Positions 8,664-17,680 of a stretch of 64,000 bases of DNA are shown piece by piece. The notes beneath the pieces were generated by a model. That model was not told where the DNA came from, did not search any database, and saw only the letters and a program-made list of their open reading frames with translations. Source of the stretch: Sulfurovum sp. UBA12169 (GTDB lineage: Bacteria; Campylobacterota; Campylobacteria; Campylobacterales; Sulfurovaceae). Every line of letters starts with the position of its first letter. Positions within the stretch are counted from its first letter, which is position 1. Where the stretch lies: positions 321,707 through 385,706 of the forward strand of contig DLUH01000005.1 in assembly GCA_002742845.1 (NCBI GenBank). Direction: 5' to 3'. Made by a program: the position numbers and the translations under genes.

Positions 8664-10175
8664 CTAGCCGTCCATCAATCCGACACGCACAGCTTCTTCA
8701 TAGCTTGTTTTACCCGCCACAAGCATCTCTTTGAGTTTATCTGAAATGGTTTGCATGCCGCGTTTTTTCATTGCTTCTCGTATTTGGTGGTCATTGAATC
8801 CGTCTTTCATCATCTCTCGCACCTGCTCATCAATAATGAAAAGTTCTCCTATGGCTTGTCTTCCTTTGTAACCTGTAAAATCGCACGCCTTGCATCCTGA
8901 AGCATAAAAATACATACCCTCCGGGGGCACATCAATCTCTTTTGCAACATCAAGAGGCAGCGGTCCTTCTTGCTTACAGTGCGCGCACAGTTTTCTGGTC
9001 AATCGCTGAGCCAGTACTCCCAAAAGTGTCGAAGAAATAAGAAAATTTTCTATACCCATGTCCATAAGACGGCTCAACGAAGAAGTGGAGTCATTGGTGT
9101 GCAATGTAGAAAGCAGCAAGTGGCCCGTCAATGCCGAACGCAATGCAATATCCGCGGTTTCGCTATCTCTGATCTCTCCAACCATGATAATATCAGGATC
9201 TTGCCGCAAAATAGATCTGAGTCCCGCCGCAAACGTCAATCCCACTTTAGAATTTACCTGAATTTGACTGATGTTGTTCGCATTGTATTCCACGGGATCT
9301 TCTACGGTAATAATATTTTTATCGGGCGTAGCAATGTGCTGCAAGCAGGCGTGCAGTGTCGTTGATTTTCCGCTTCCGGTTGGTCCCGTGACAAGAATCA
9401 TCCCATGTGCATGATTGAGCAGCTTATAGAGTTCCTTGGTAATATTCTCTGCAAAACCCAAATCTTTTAATGTGGGGATATGTTCACTTTGGCTCAATAT
9501 CCTCATTACCACTCTCTCACCGTAATAGGTTGGCAATATGGATACCCTTACATCTATGCTTTTTCCGGAGATACTTAACTGTGTTCGCCCGTCTTGCGGC
9601 ACACGTTTCTCTGAAATATCAAGGTTTGAAATAACCTTAATTCTGTTGATAACCAGATTAACGATCTGCTTTTCAAGATCAAGATGTTTTTTAAGTGCGC
9701 CGTCAATACGAAAACGTACTTCGCCTTTGCGTTCTGCACTTTCAATGTGAATATCACTCGATCCTTTTTGGATAGCCTGAAAAAAAAGCGAGTTAACCAG
9801 TTTGATAATAGGCGCAGACTCTTCACTTGAGAGCAAATCCTGTGAATTACGTATAAATTCCAAAAGATCTGATTCGATCTCTATCAGTTCTTCTGACGTT
9901 GTACTCATCGCCTCAAAATCAGAGCCAGTTTGAATTTCTAAAAATTTATTTTTTAATCTCTCAAAGCTCTCTTCATCAACCTGCACAACAGGATACTCCA
10001 AAGAGAGCTTTGAGAGATAATTAAGAGCTTGGGGCAACGTCGGCTCCTCTACGATACACATTTTTTTGCCGTCGACTATACTGAAAAGCAATGAGTGCTT
10101 CACTGCAAGCTTATGATTGATCTCTTCTTCCCAGAGAGGATCAAGATTGACATCCTGCAGACGAGAAAACTGCAT
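8664..10175 (-). CDS. gspE: type II secretion ATPase GspE
   Basis: A 503-residue secretion ATPase of the GspE/PilB family. It has Walker A GPTGSGKSTTLHA, the Asp-box/Walker B region around IIMVGEIRD, the His-box LLSTLHTND, and a tetracysteine zinc-binding element (CAHC then CKAC) near residues 398-432. It powers pseudopilus assembly from the cytoplasmic face. It starts two bases after the gspD stop with AAGGA upstream. All nucleotide-binding motifs look intact. Confidence 0.95.
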   Translation of the reverse strand: MQFSRLQDVNLDPLWEEEINHKLAVKHSLLFSIVDGKKMCIVEEPTLPQALNYLSKLSLEYPVVQVDEESFERLKNKFLEIQTGSDFEAMSTTSEELIEIESDLLEFIRNSQDLLSSEESAPIIKLVNSLFFQAIQKGSSDIHIESAERKGEVRFRIDGALKKHLDLEKQIVNLVINRIKVISNLDISEKRVPQDGRTQLSISGKSIDVRVSILPTYYGERVVMRILSQSEHIPTLKDLGFAENITKELYKLLNHAHGMILVTGPTGSGKSTTLHACLQHIATPDKNIITVEDPVEYNANNISQIQVNSKVGLTFAAGLRSILRQDPDIIMVGEIRDSETADIALRSALTGHLLLSTLHTNDSTSSLSRLMDMGIENFLISSTLLGVLAQRLTRKLCAHCKQEGPLPLDVAKEIDVPPEGMYFYASGCKACDFTGYKGRQAIGELFIIDEQVREMMKDGFNDHQIREAMKKRGMQTISDKLKEMLVAGKTSYEEAVRVGLMDG

Positions 10176-10177
10176 TT

Positions 10178-12172
10178 TTACTTTCCTTCTTCCAATATAC
10201 TGAGATTGCTTTTGGGAGCAGTGTTGACTCTTTGGCTTGCAGATGCTTCGTTAGACACACTGGTTGCATATCCGCTTTTTTTCTCCAAACCTTGTCTTAC
10301 GATCGTATTATATCTTTCCTGCACACCCTCAAGCTCTGTCAGCGCCTCTCTGAGATACTGCAGATCTCCGCTTTTTCTTACGATATAAGGGGTAAGGTAG
10401 ATCACCACATTGGTTTGTGTTTGACCTTCTCCCCTGGAGACAAACAGTTTTCCCAAAAGGGGAATGTCTCCAAGCAGCGGTACCTTGGTGAGCGTATCTC
10501 CTCCACCGTTCTTCATCATTCCGCCCAAGATGATTGTTTCCCCGTTGTCAACAATGGCATTGGTGGTTACTTTTCGTTTGGTCGTTGTCGGCCTGTCTGC
10601 GGCTGCACTTGATCCGGGCAATATGTCCTCTACTTCTGCTTCCACTTCGAGCGTTACCTGGTTATTGCTGGAGAGCCTCGGTTTCACTTTGAGCGTAATG
10701 CCGATATCTTCTCTTGAATAGCTGTTGATGATGTTGCCCTGTGTCTGTGTTGACTGCTGAGCCTGCGTCAGGATAGACTGAGTCTGCCCCACCTCAATAG
10801 TAGCCTCTTTATTATTGGTGCACAACACAGAGGGTTCGCTGAGGATATGCGCTGCGCCGTTTTGTTTCAACAGATCCAGCTGCGCTCCCAATGCAAACAC
10901 CTGCTTAATCCCTTCGTCGAATTGAAATGGTCTCTCATTTGTTGTCACCACATTATCGCCGACAATAGTTGATGTTTGATTATTCAAAAATCCTAAAAGC
11001 GTTTGCGACACCTGCAACGAAGAAGCTCCTGTATTGGCAGCGGCTGAGAAGAGTCCCTGAGAGGTGATCTTGCCGCCTTCAAATCCGTATTTGAGTCCTA
11101 TCTGTTCAGCAAGCTCAGTATTGATCTCCACTATGCGGGCTTTAACATAAACTTGCACCTTGGGAATGTCGATCGCTTGCACGGTGGCTCTGATATTTTT
11201 GAACTGCTCGGCTGTGGCAAGGACGATCAAGGTGTTTCTTTCAATGTCTGAAACTACCATCGCTTTTTGAGGGGGTTGTGCCCCTTTTACCGGCTCTTTG
11301 ATGGTTTCATCATTCATTTGCGCAATCAATTTGCTTAAAATGCTCTCCATCTCTTCTACGTTTGAGTTCTTTAAGGGGATGACGTACATCTGCTGGGTGG
11401 TGCTTTCCCCTTTAGTATCAAGCTGCTTGATATATTTGATCATCCTGTTGTTGTTGTCTGTTTTTCCCACAAGGATGATCGAGTTGGTCGCATCATCTTT
11501 AAATATATCAACCTGTTCGCTTTCTATCGTTTGAGGGAAAAGCTTCTTTGACATATTTTGAACGTTAGGAAAAACATCTTTGACGCCGGAGTTGTTCAGT
11601 TTGACCACCACCGATCTTTTTTCTCCTTTTTGTTCGATAGCATTGATAACTTTGCTTGCCGAACGTAACACCCTGGGTGTTTCGGTGATCGCCAATACAT
11701 TATTTTCTTTGAAGGCGATCACTTTGGCACTTTTACTCAAAAGGGGCTGGATTTTGGCGCGAACAACGGCAGAATCGGAATTTTTAAGCGGAAACATTAC
11801 CGTCCTCATTGTATCGCCTTCGACACTGCTGCTCACAGGCACCCCCTGACCTGCAGCATCATTGCTTTTGACAACTTTATAGTACTCGCCCTGATCAATC
11901 AAGGTTGCGCCTTTGCCTTCAAGAATGGAATTGGCCAAAGATAATAAAGAACTTTTTTTGATAGGTGTGGTTGAAACAAAATTGATCATTCCCTTAGGTT
12001 CCTCTTCTATCAAAATATTTTTTTGGGTAATTTTTGACACCATCTCTATAAAATCTTTAACACTGAGATTGCGAAAATTAACATCAATGGTCTCTTCTTC
12101 TGCCCAAAGACCCGCTGACAACAAAAACAACAGAATAAATATGCCTGATTTTCCCGATTTAATTAATTTCAT
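10178..12172 (-). CDS. gspD: type II secretion secretin GspD
   Basis: Outer-membrane secretin of about 664 residues. A signal peptide ends at LLSAGLWA-EEE. N0 and N1-N3 ring domains follow (repeated KNSDSAVVRAKI / KNSNVEEMESIL type blocks), and the C-terminal secretin domain carries VPLLGDIPLLGKLF. ATG at 12172 is chosen because GGAG stands 7 bases upstream and it overlaps the gspC end by 14 bases; an in-frame ATG at 12196 would add eight residues with a poor ribosome site. The hairpin-rich Ser/Asn C-terminus may contact a pilotin. Confidence 0.95.
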   Translation of the reverse strand: MKLIKSGKSGIFILLFLLSAGLWAEEETIDVNFRNLSVKDFIEMVSKITQKNILIEEEPKGMINFVSTTPIKKSSLLSLANSILEGKGATLIDQGEYYKVVKSNDAAGQGVPVSSSVEGDTMRTVMFPLKNSDSAVVRAKIQPLLSKSAKVIAFKENNVLAITETPRVLRSASKVINAIEQKGEKRSVVVKLNNSGVKDVFPNVQNMSKKLFPQTIESEQVDIFKDDATNSIILVGKTDNNNRMIKYIKQLDTKGESTTQQMYVIPLKNSNVEEMESILSKLIAQMNDETIKEPVKGAQPPQKAMVVSDIERNTLIVLATAEQFKNIRATVQAIDIPKVQVYVKARIVEINTELAEQIGLKYGFEGGKITSQGLFSAAANTGASSLQVSQTLLGFLNNQTSTIVGDNVVTTNERPFQFDEGIKQVFALGAQLDLLKQNGAAHILSEPSVLCTNNKEATIEVGQTQSILTQAQQSTQTQGNIINSYSREDIGITLKVKPRLSSNNQVTLEVEAEVEDILPGSSAAADRPTTTKRKVTTNAIVDNGETIILGGMMKNGGGDTLTKVPLLGDIPLLGKLFVSRGEGQTQTNVVIYLTPYIVRKSGDLQYLREALTELEGVQERYNTIVRQGLEKKSGYATSVSNEASASQRVNTAPKSNLSILEEGK

Positions 12173-13007
12173 ATTCCAGCTCCATTTCTTTCTCATCTCT
12201 TTCTATTACCAAGGTAAGGTTGTTGATATCTTCAATGTTCTTATACAGATCAAACGCAGCATTATAGCTGTTTAACTCTTGTCCGTTAACGGCTTTAATC
12301 ACATCCCCTTTTTGGACACCCAATTTTTCAAAATGGCTTCCTTTGCGTACAAAAGTTATCTTGAATCCTTGGAGCATATTTCCTTTTTTCATCTCAACAA
12401 TACCTATATTTTTATAAATATCGTCTATATTTTTTACATAATGGCCCACAAGAGATTTGTCTACGATTTTATAATCTCCCCCATCCACCACGTCTCCTTT
12501 TGGTTCGGCCGATGCTTGCCTTCCCGCAGAAGCAGCATCCAAAGAGGAGCTGATTTCGCCAATGCTGTTTTGTGCGCTTTTGCTTTTTAGCAAAGGTACC
12601 TGATAAGTTTTGCCGGCTTTGCTAAATATTGCAAAATCATTGCCCGCTCCCTCCAAGATAAAACCGTTGATTGCATCTCCCCTGGTGAGCACTTTGCTTT
12701 TATTTTGATATACGACCGTCACCACGGTGGCATCCGACGCGTTGTAGATCCCCAAAAGCTGTATATCGCTGATTGTATCCTGCGGTTTGGCGGAGGAGGG
12801 TTTATTTTGAGTTTCCGCAAGCGTTTCACCGGGTGCTAGCTTTACCCTGTAGTACAGCGGCTTAGGATTCTCTTTTTGACTCTGCTCAAGCCCGCCTGAA
12901 GGAAGCCATGCCAGCGTAACGGCAAACCATGCCAGCTTAATACCAAGCAAAAGCGCCATCATCACAACAGCCTGTCTAAAAATTTTAGGCTTAAAAAGAT
13001 GTTTCAT
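12159..13007 (-). CDS. gspC: type II secretion protein GspC-like with PDZ domain
   Basis: About 282 residues: short cytoplasmic N-terminus, one transmembrane helix (about 12-33), a homology region (DIQLLGIYNASDATVVTV) that contacts GspD in GspC proteins, and a C-terminal PDZ domain (FEKLGVQKGDVIKAVNGQ). It links the inner-membrane platform to the secretin. Start at ATG 13007 has AAGGA at 7 bases; the frame also opens at 13025 without a ribosome site. It overlaps both neighbours, consistent with coupled translation. Confidence 0.88.
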   Translation of the reverse strand: MKHLFKPKIFRQAVVMMALLLGIKLAWFAVTLAWLPSGGLEQSQKENPKPLYYRVKLAPGETLAETQNKPSSAKPQDTISDIQLLGIYNASDATVVTVVYQNKSKVLTRGDAINGFILEGAGNDFAIFSKAGKTYQVPLLKSKSAQNSIGEISSSLDAASAGRQASAEPKGDVVDGGDYKIVDKSLVGHYVKNIDDIYKNIGIVEMKKGNMLQGFKITFVRKGSHFEKLGVQKGDVIKAVNGQELNSYNAAFDLYKNIEDINNLTLVIERDEKEMELEYEIN

Positions 13008-13506
13008 AGTACCATCCTTTTTCATTTTGGCGAAGCCGCGATTGTATCGCTTGGATATTTTTAGCCCCGATCAGATCAATGTGCAGCTTGCGTTCCTTAA
13101 GATTTACCTCTCCTTCTACGGCACCAAAATCACAATTTGCATCCAAAGAGACCCCAAAGAGAGAAAGCAAAGCATGCTTGAGCGTCAAAACCTCTATATG
13201 CCCGGGAGCTGTCTCCCTCAAAGACTTATCGAGTACAACATTTTGGATTTTTATCTCCGAAGAAAAAAGCAAAGTGAACAGTTTTATTTTCTCAATGGTT
13301 GCAATGTTGATACCCTTGACGGAAACGGTCGGATGATGAACATCCAGCGAAAACAATCCCTCTTTTATGGTTTCGCCGTTAATACGAATATCTTTTTTTG
13401 CAAGCATCTCCTCTAGTTTGTAGTATAGTTCTTTTTTGGGCATAAACACCGTTGCGCCAAACCAAATCAGTGCCACTCCCAGAAATATTTTCTTTACCAT
13501 TTGCAT
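12991..13506 (-). CDS. GspN-like T2SS inner-membrane protein
   Basis: A 171-residue protein with one N-terminal membrane helix (residues about 4-22) followed by a beta-rich periplasmic region with alternating hydrophobic strands, the pattern of GspN-type proteins. GGAG lies 5 bases before ATG 13506. It overlaps the gene on each side by 13-17 bases and sits between GspM-like and GspC genes, the standard place for GspN. Similarity is structural and positional rather than motif-based. Confidence 0.6.
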   Translation of the reverse strand: MQMVKKIFLGVALIWFGATVFMPKKELYYKLEEMLAKKDIRINGETIKEGLFSLDVHHPTVSVKGINIATIEKIKLFTLLFSSEIKIQNVVLDKSLRETAPGHIEVLTLKHALLSLFGVSLDANCDFGAVEGEVNLKERKLHIDLIGAKNIQAIQSRLRQNEKGWYYETSF

Positions 13507-13889
13507 CTAAGCTCCACACGATACACCGAGTCGGATTTATTGATCGATAACATTTCTATCTCTACGGCAAGGTTTGAAATCTTAGTAACAAGTTTATTGA
13601 GTTCTACTGCGGTTAAATTATCATAGCCGGCAGTAAGTTTCTTTCCTGTTTTGCTCCATTTTACTTTGGATTGAGGAATCACTGTTTGCAGCTGATCTAT
13701 TTTTGAGGCGATAGTTTTATCGTCCCATATTTTTTGAAAGGCCACGATCTCTCTAAATTCATCAACGGAACGTTTTAAGCTGCTTATCTCCTCTGTCTGC
13801 CTAGAAAATTGCTGATGTTTGTAAAAATATGCTCCGCACATCATGCAAAACGCTATCACGACAATGAGTTCATTTTGGTATTTCTTCAT
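13494..13889 (-). CDS. GspM-like T2SS inner-membrane protein
   Basis: A 131-residue protein with one N-terminal transmembrane helix (about residues 7-23), a coiled-coil stretch (about 30-65) and a small alpha/beta periplasmic domain. This matches the GspM/PilO topology. It follows the GspL-like gene by two bases and overlaps the GspN-like gene. GspM binds GspL in the inner-membrane platform. Function assigned from topology and gene order. Confidence 0.65.
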   Translation of the reverse strand: MKKYQNELIVVIAFCMMCGAYFYKHQQFSRQTEEISSLKRSVDEFREIVAFQKIWDDKTIASKIDQLQTVIPQSKVKWSKTGKKLTAGYDNLTAVELNKLVTKISNLAVEIEMLSINKSDSVYRVELRCKW

Positions 13890-13891
13890 AC

Positions 13892-14824
13892 TTATAGAGC
13901 CCCCTCTATGTCCACATCGGTACTTTTCGCGGCCACAGATGCATTGAACTGCTCTTTTTTTGCCAATTCCTGCAATTGTTTTACGGCTTTGTCATCCTTG
14001 CAAACAAACCGTGCTTTAAAGCTTTTCTCGTTTATTTGCAAAGAAGAAAGTGCCGCCCCCCGAAAGATCATCGCCGAAAGTGTTTTGATGGTTTCTCTTT
14101 TTTTTCTCTCTTTACTATCAATGGCTTTATATTTTGCGGCAATACTTTCTCTGGCGTACTTGCTTTGTAATGACGGATGCGCCGCGAGCAATCCTTCTAT
14201 CTCTTGACGCTGTTGTTGTGAGGCTTGAGCGTACCGTATCCCCTCAACAAGATACATCGCTGCGAAAGTCATGAAAATACCGGCCATGACAATCGCCTGG
14301 GACAAACTCAAAATCGATCCATACGCATTGTGCAGCGCCACGCCTCTGGAGAAGGCAAAATCTAAATCCGGCATGCCTGCCAAAGGCGCATCCCTTAATG
14401 CCGCTGCAGGAACGACGACGGCAGTATGGTCGATTACCCCAAGAATTTCTTTCTCTCCAAGTGATACCGGAGTATGAAGCATATCAAGCGCTTGCTGGGC
14501 AAAGTAAAGCTTGGAAACTTTCTCAGGCCTTATGTCTTTTGTGCTCAAAAAATCCATAATTTTATTGATATCGTAGGCGATAAATACCCATGCGTCTTTT
14601 TCTTTAAAAACAAAATATTCATACGCGAAATTCCGGTCAAGCAAGCCTTCAAAAAGTGAAGGAGCTATTTTTTTTGCCTGGTATAAATATTTGATCGGCA
14701 ATATCTCTTTTTTGAGCGTGTAAAACTGCGGCGTCAACAGAAGATTGACACTTTTTGTCGGCGAGACAGACTTCATGGCCGTATGCACAAGAATCAACTC
14801 TTTTTTATTTGCTATCAAATTCAA
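13892..14824 (-). CDS. GspL-like T2SS inner-membrane protein
   Basis: Up to 310 residues: N-terminal cytoplasmic region, one transmembrane helix (about 173-193), a charged coiled coil (about 200-245) and a small C-terminal ferredoxin-like periplasmic domain, the GspL plan. GspL recruits GspE to the membrane. The start is uncertain: the frame opens at TTG 14824 (GGAGAG upstream), but GTG 14788 and ATG 14776 are alternatives. The N-terminal region is divergent from classical actin-like GspL domains. Confidence 0.65.
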   Translation of the reverse strand: MNLIANKKELILVHTAMKSVSPTKSVNLLLTPQFYTLKKEILPIKYLYQAKKIAPSLFEGLLDRNFAYEYFVFKEKDAWVFIAYDINKIMDFLSTKDIRPEKVSKLYFAQQALDMLHTPVSLGEKEILGVIDHTAVVVPAAALRDAPLAGMPDLDFAFSRGVALHNAYGSILSLSQAIVMAGIFMTFAAMYLVEGIRYAQASQQQRQEIEGLLAAHPSLQSKYARESIAAKYKAIDSKERKKRETIKTLSAMIFRGAALSSLQINEKSFKARFVCKDDKAVKQLQELAKKEQFNASVAAKSTDVDIEGAL

Positions 14825-15710
14825 AATATTTTATCTCTCCATGATTTTGCACAAAGGTAAATCCAAATTTTTTATTTTCATAGGGAAACTGAACTTCGCA
14901 TCTTGCTTCATCCATATATCCTTTATAGAAAAGTTTTTCATATTTTGCATACTCTCCGCCGTTATTTTGTACAAATGTCTGCAAATTTGTTTCGGCGGCG
15001 ATCCAATCTTTTTGAACCTGCGTTAAGTCAAAACCGAAAAGCAAAGCAATAAGCTCCGCAGACAAATGGTTGCCGTCAACCTGCTTTAGCTGCGCATCAA
15101 AAACAAAAAACTTTTCCCACGCAATATCATTCGCCTCGGCATCATCTGCGTCAAACTGATATCTTGTCAAAATACGCTCAAATTGTTCGCGTGATATAAT
15201 ACCATTTTTTTGAAGAAGCCTGCTTTGCTCTTTTTGAACCCATTTTTTTTGCCCCCCTATCTCCTCAAGAAGCAGTTCCTGCAATCTTGCGGCATCCTTG
15301 ATGCTATAAGTCTGAACAATCGTATCAAACACGTGCTGTGCGGTCTCATAATGCATTTGCATGGTCTGATTGTTTTCAAGTCCAAGCCAATTAATATTGA
15401 TACCGTTTGCCAAAGGATCGCACTTGATTGTTACTGAAAATTTACCGTCCGGCGAGTTTAGGGGAACAGGGTAGGCATAAAGCAGTTCCATGACTTCTTT
15501 TTTGTTTTTTCCAAGCTTCTTAAATGCATCACGAATGTCTACATAATAGAGATTGGCCTGAATCATTGCTCTTGTCTGTGCGGCATCTGTTCTTGCTTTT
15601 TCAAGATAGCCCAAAAGAATACCCACCAGCGCAATCATAACAGACAGTACAGAAAGGGTGATAATAAGCGCAAATCCTTTTCTGGTTCTGCATCGGATCG
15701 TTTTATCCAT
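14805..15710 (-). CDS. gspK: type II secretion minor pseudopilin GspK-like
   Basis: A 301-residue protein with a basic leader and pseudopilin helix (KGFALIITLSVLSVMIALVG). It has the long globular region typical of GspK, about twice the size of other pseudopilins. GspK lacks the usual Glu at +5 of the mature helix, and here too the position after GFALI is not Glu. It would cap the pseudopilus tip with GspI and GspJ. First gene of the minus-strand T2SS operon, divergent from gspG over 62 bases. Confidence 0.82.
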   Translation of the reverse strand: MDKTIRCRTRKGFALIITLSVLSVMIALVGILLGYLEKARTDAAQTRAMIQANLYYVDIRDAFKKLGKNKKEVMELLYAYPVPLNSPDGKFSVTIKCDPLANGININWLGLENNQTMQMHYETAQHVFDTIVQTYSIKDAARLQELLLEEIGGQKKWVQKEQSRLLQKNGIISREQFERILTRYQFDADDAEANDIAWEKFFVFDAQLKQVDGNHLSAELIALLFGFDLTQVQKDWIAAETNLQTFVQNNGGEYAKYEKLFYKGYMDEARCEVQFPYENKKFGFTFVQNHGEIKYFEFDSK

Positions 15711-15772
15711 CTAAAAGCTCTATTGAAGTAGAATTTGTTGATTATTATATCCAATCAAACTAAGGATTATTC

Positions 15773-16207
15773 ATGAAAAAAACGAAATATCATTTCAGAA
15801 AAGCTTTTACGCTCATTGAGTTACTTATTGTTATCGTTATTTTGGGCGGGCTTGCCGCGGTGGTTGCACCCGGGCTGATGGATGCTGCAGATGAAGCTAA
15901 AAGAGATACCGTTTGCCTGAAAATGAATGACTTGAAAAAACGTTTTGACATGTTCAGGCTTGATAACGGTGTTTATCCCGACACCGAAGAGGGCTTTGAA
16001 GCACTCCTGAGCAATCCGGACACAGAAAAATATCCCAATTATCGCACACAACCCTACCTTAAAGAACTTCCAAAAGATGCATGGAAAACTCCTTTTATCT
16101 ATATCAACAAAAGAGATGATATCGAAATCATCAGCTACGGTTCTGACCGAAAAGAGGGAGGAGACGGCGGCAATAAAGATATACTTCTTAGCGAGTGCAA
16201 CCAATAG
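15773..16207 (+). CDS. gspG: major pseudopilin GspG
   Basis: A 144-residue prepilin: basic leader MKKTKYHFRK, cleavage site before AFTLIELLIVIVIL, one helix, then the GspG C-terminal features (YPDTEEGFEALL, the region for calcium binding, and PFIYINKRDD--IISYGSDRKEGG). GspG subunits form the shaft of the pseudopilus. AAGGA precedes the ATG. First plus-strand gene of the divergent T2SS cluster, overlapping or abutting the next pseudopilin gene. Confidence 0.95.
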   Translation: MKKTKYHFRKAFTLIELLIVIVILGGLAAVVAPGLMDAADEAKRDTVCLKMNDLKKRFDMFRLDNGVYPDTEEGFEALLSNPDTEKYPNYRTQPYLKELPKDAWKTPFIYINKRDDIEIISYGSDRKEGGDGGNKDILLSECNQ

Positions 16208-16215
16208 ATATCTTT

Positions 16216-16758
16216 ATGGCAAAAGATATACAATACCGTCAGGGCTTTACACTTATAGAACTTTTGGTGGTAATTTTGTTGGTTTCTTTGGTCTATTTTT
16301 TTGGATTAAGCGGTATAGAAAAAATAAGCGGTAAGCCCCAACCGCTTACTCCATTAAACCTCAAGTCAACACTCTTAAAAAACGATACTGCCTCAAAACG
16401 GATGACGTTCATGTGTCTTAACAAATGTCAAACATGCTATCTGAAGCGCCAAACGGACGGCTCTTTTGAGGTGTACGACAATGGTATAGACTTAGCAAAC
16501 ACCAAAGCATATACTCTCAACAGCGGCAATGATCTTGCTGCTGTTGAATATGGGCGCTACCAAGATGACAAAATATGTCTACTGATCGATTTTTATCCCA
16601 ACGGAAGCAGCACGCAACTGATTTTGCAACAACAAGACAAGGCTTATTTTCTTCCTGCTTTTTTCAAAGAACCCACAGAAACCAAAACGATTGAAGAGGC
16701 CAAAGAGATTTGGCTTGAAAACAGCAGGCTTTTATCTGACAATGGGGATTTTTATTGA
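16216..16758 (+). CDS. type II secretion pseudopilin GspH-like
   Basis: About 180 residues with leader MAKDIQYRQ and the GFTLIELLVVILL methylation motif. ATG at 16216 is preferred because it gives a short leader of normal length; a GTG at 16195 inside gspG is the alternative, and neither has a strong ribosome site. The globular domain is not conserved enough for a firm H/I/J call; position after gspG suggests GspH. It overlaps the next gene by its stop codon (TTGA). Confidence 0.75.
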   Translation: MAKDIQYRQGFTLIELLVVILLVSLVYFFGLSGIEKISGKPQPLTPLNLKSTLLKNDTASKRMTFMCLNKCQTCYLKRQTDGSFEVYDNGIDLANTKAYTLNSGNDLAAVEYGRYQDDKICLLIDFYPNGSSTQLILQQQDKAYFLPAFFKEPTETKTIEEAKEIWLENSRLLSDNGDFY

Positions 16759-17162
16759 AACGGCTTCGCTCTGCTTTTACCCTTATAGAAGTTCTTGTGT
16801 CGGTTTTGATTATTTCTGTTTCCATTATTTTCGTACTGAAACTTCACAGCGACAATCATCAAGAGGCGGTTTATATCTCAGAAAGAAACAAACTCTCTTT
16901 GCAAGACTCGCTCTATTTGACTCCTTTTGTTTTACGGTACCACAAAGATACTAAAGATGCCTATTCGCTTTTACAAAATGATTTTTATATAGAATCATCC
17001 AAAAGCAAGGAGATATTGAAAAAAAATAAAAGAGCTATTTTTATTCCTGAATCCAGAGAAACCCTTCCTTCCGAAGAAGAAGAATACGGCTATGCTGCAA
17101 CTTTTAATCAAATTTTGCTCAAAGATGCCTACTCATCAAGCTATTTTCGATTTAGTTTTTAA
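16755..17162 (+). CDS. type II secretion minor pseudopilin (GspI/J-like)
   Basis: A 135-residue protein beginning at TTG 16755, with leader MKRLRS and the AFTLIEVLVSVLIIS prepilin helix. The TTG overlaps the upstream stop (TTGA), which explains the non-ATG start. The short globular domain ends in a hydrophobic SSYFRFSF. It probably joins GspK and the 8.1-8.7 kb pseudopilin at the tip. It converges on the exosortase-like gene with a 4-base overlap. Confidence 0.75.
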   Translation: MKRLRSAFTLIEVLVSVLIISVSIIFVLKLHSDNHQEAVYISERNKLSLQDSLYLTPFVLRYHKDTKDAYSLLQNDFYIESSKSKEILKKNKRAIFIPESRETLPSEEEEYGYAATFNQILLKDAYSSSYFRFSF

Positions 17163-17632
17163 ACTTTACGCATTTTGATGAAGGCAAAAAAAAGCAACAA
17201 TCCCAAAATCATCAGCAAAAAATTTCCCAAAAGATCGTGCGCCCAATAAAAATTATCTCTTCCGCCTTCACGCTGAACAAAATATACCACCATTAAAAGT
17301 CTCAAAACATTTATGACAGTAAAGGACAAATATCCAATCAGCATCCAAATGATTTTATGCAATATGGTTGAAGGGTAAGCAAGGATTGAAGCAAACAAAA
17401 AAAGAATTGGGATCATACCGTTACAGGCCTGTGTAATGACAATCTTATACTGCGGGTTGATCCAAATATCGATGCCTTGAAGCTGTTGCGGCTGCAAAAA
17501 CCATTTCAAAAGAAAGAGTGTCAACTGTGTTTGTGTCTCATTGAGCATAACAGATATTTCCGTGGTGGGGGCATATAAAAACACAAACAACAATGCTAAA
17601 AAAAAGAAATAAAGAGCAACAAATCGATTCAT
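17159..17632 (-). CDS. exosortase/archaeosortase-like transpeptidase, minimal form
   Basis: A 157-residue multi-pass membrane protein (about five helices). The three residues that define exosortases are present in order: Cys70 in ITQACNG, Arg111 in INVLRLL and His132 in WAHDLLGN. This family cuts C-terminal sorting signals (PEP-CTERM-like) in the membrane and transfers the protein elsewhere. At 157 residues it is only the catalytic core; many exosortases are near 280. ATG 17632 with GGGG upstream is preferred over GTG 17641. No recognisable sorting-signal substrate is encoded in the window. Its neighbour is the T2SS. Confidence 0.75.
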   Translation of the reverse strand: MNRFVALYFFFLALLFVFLYAPTTEISVMLNETQTQLTLFLLKWFLQPQQLQGIDIWINPQYKIVITQACNGMIPILFLFASILAYPSTILHKIIWMLIGYLSFTVINVLRLLMVVYFVQREGGRDNFYWAHDLLGNFLLMILGLLLFFAFIKMRKV

Positions 17633-17680
17633 TATCTGCACCCCGATACAAAAAAACCCATTGTGAATTTAAGCAAACTT

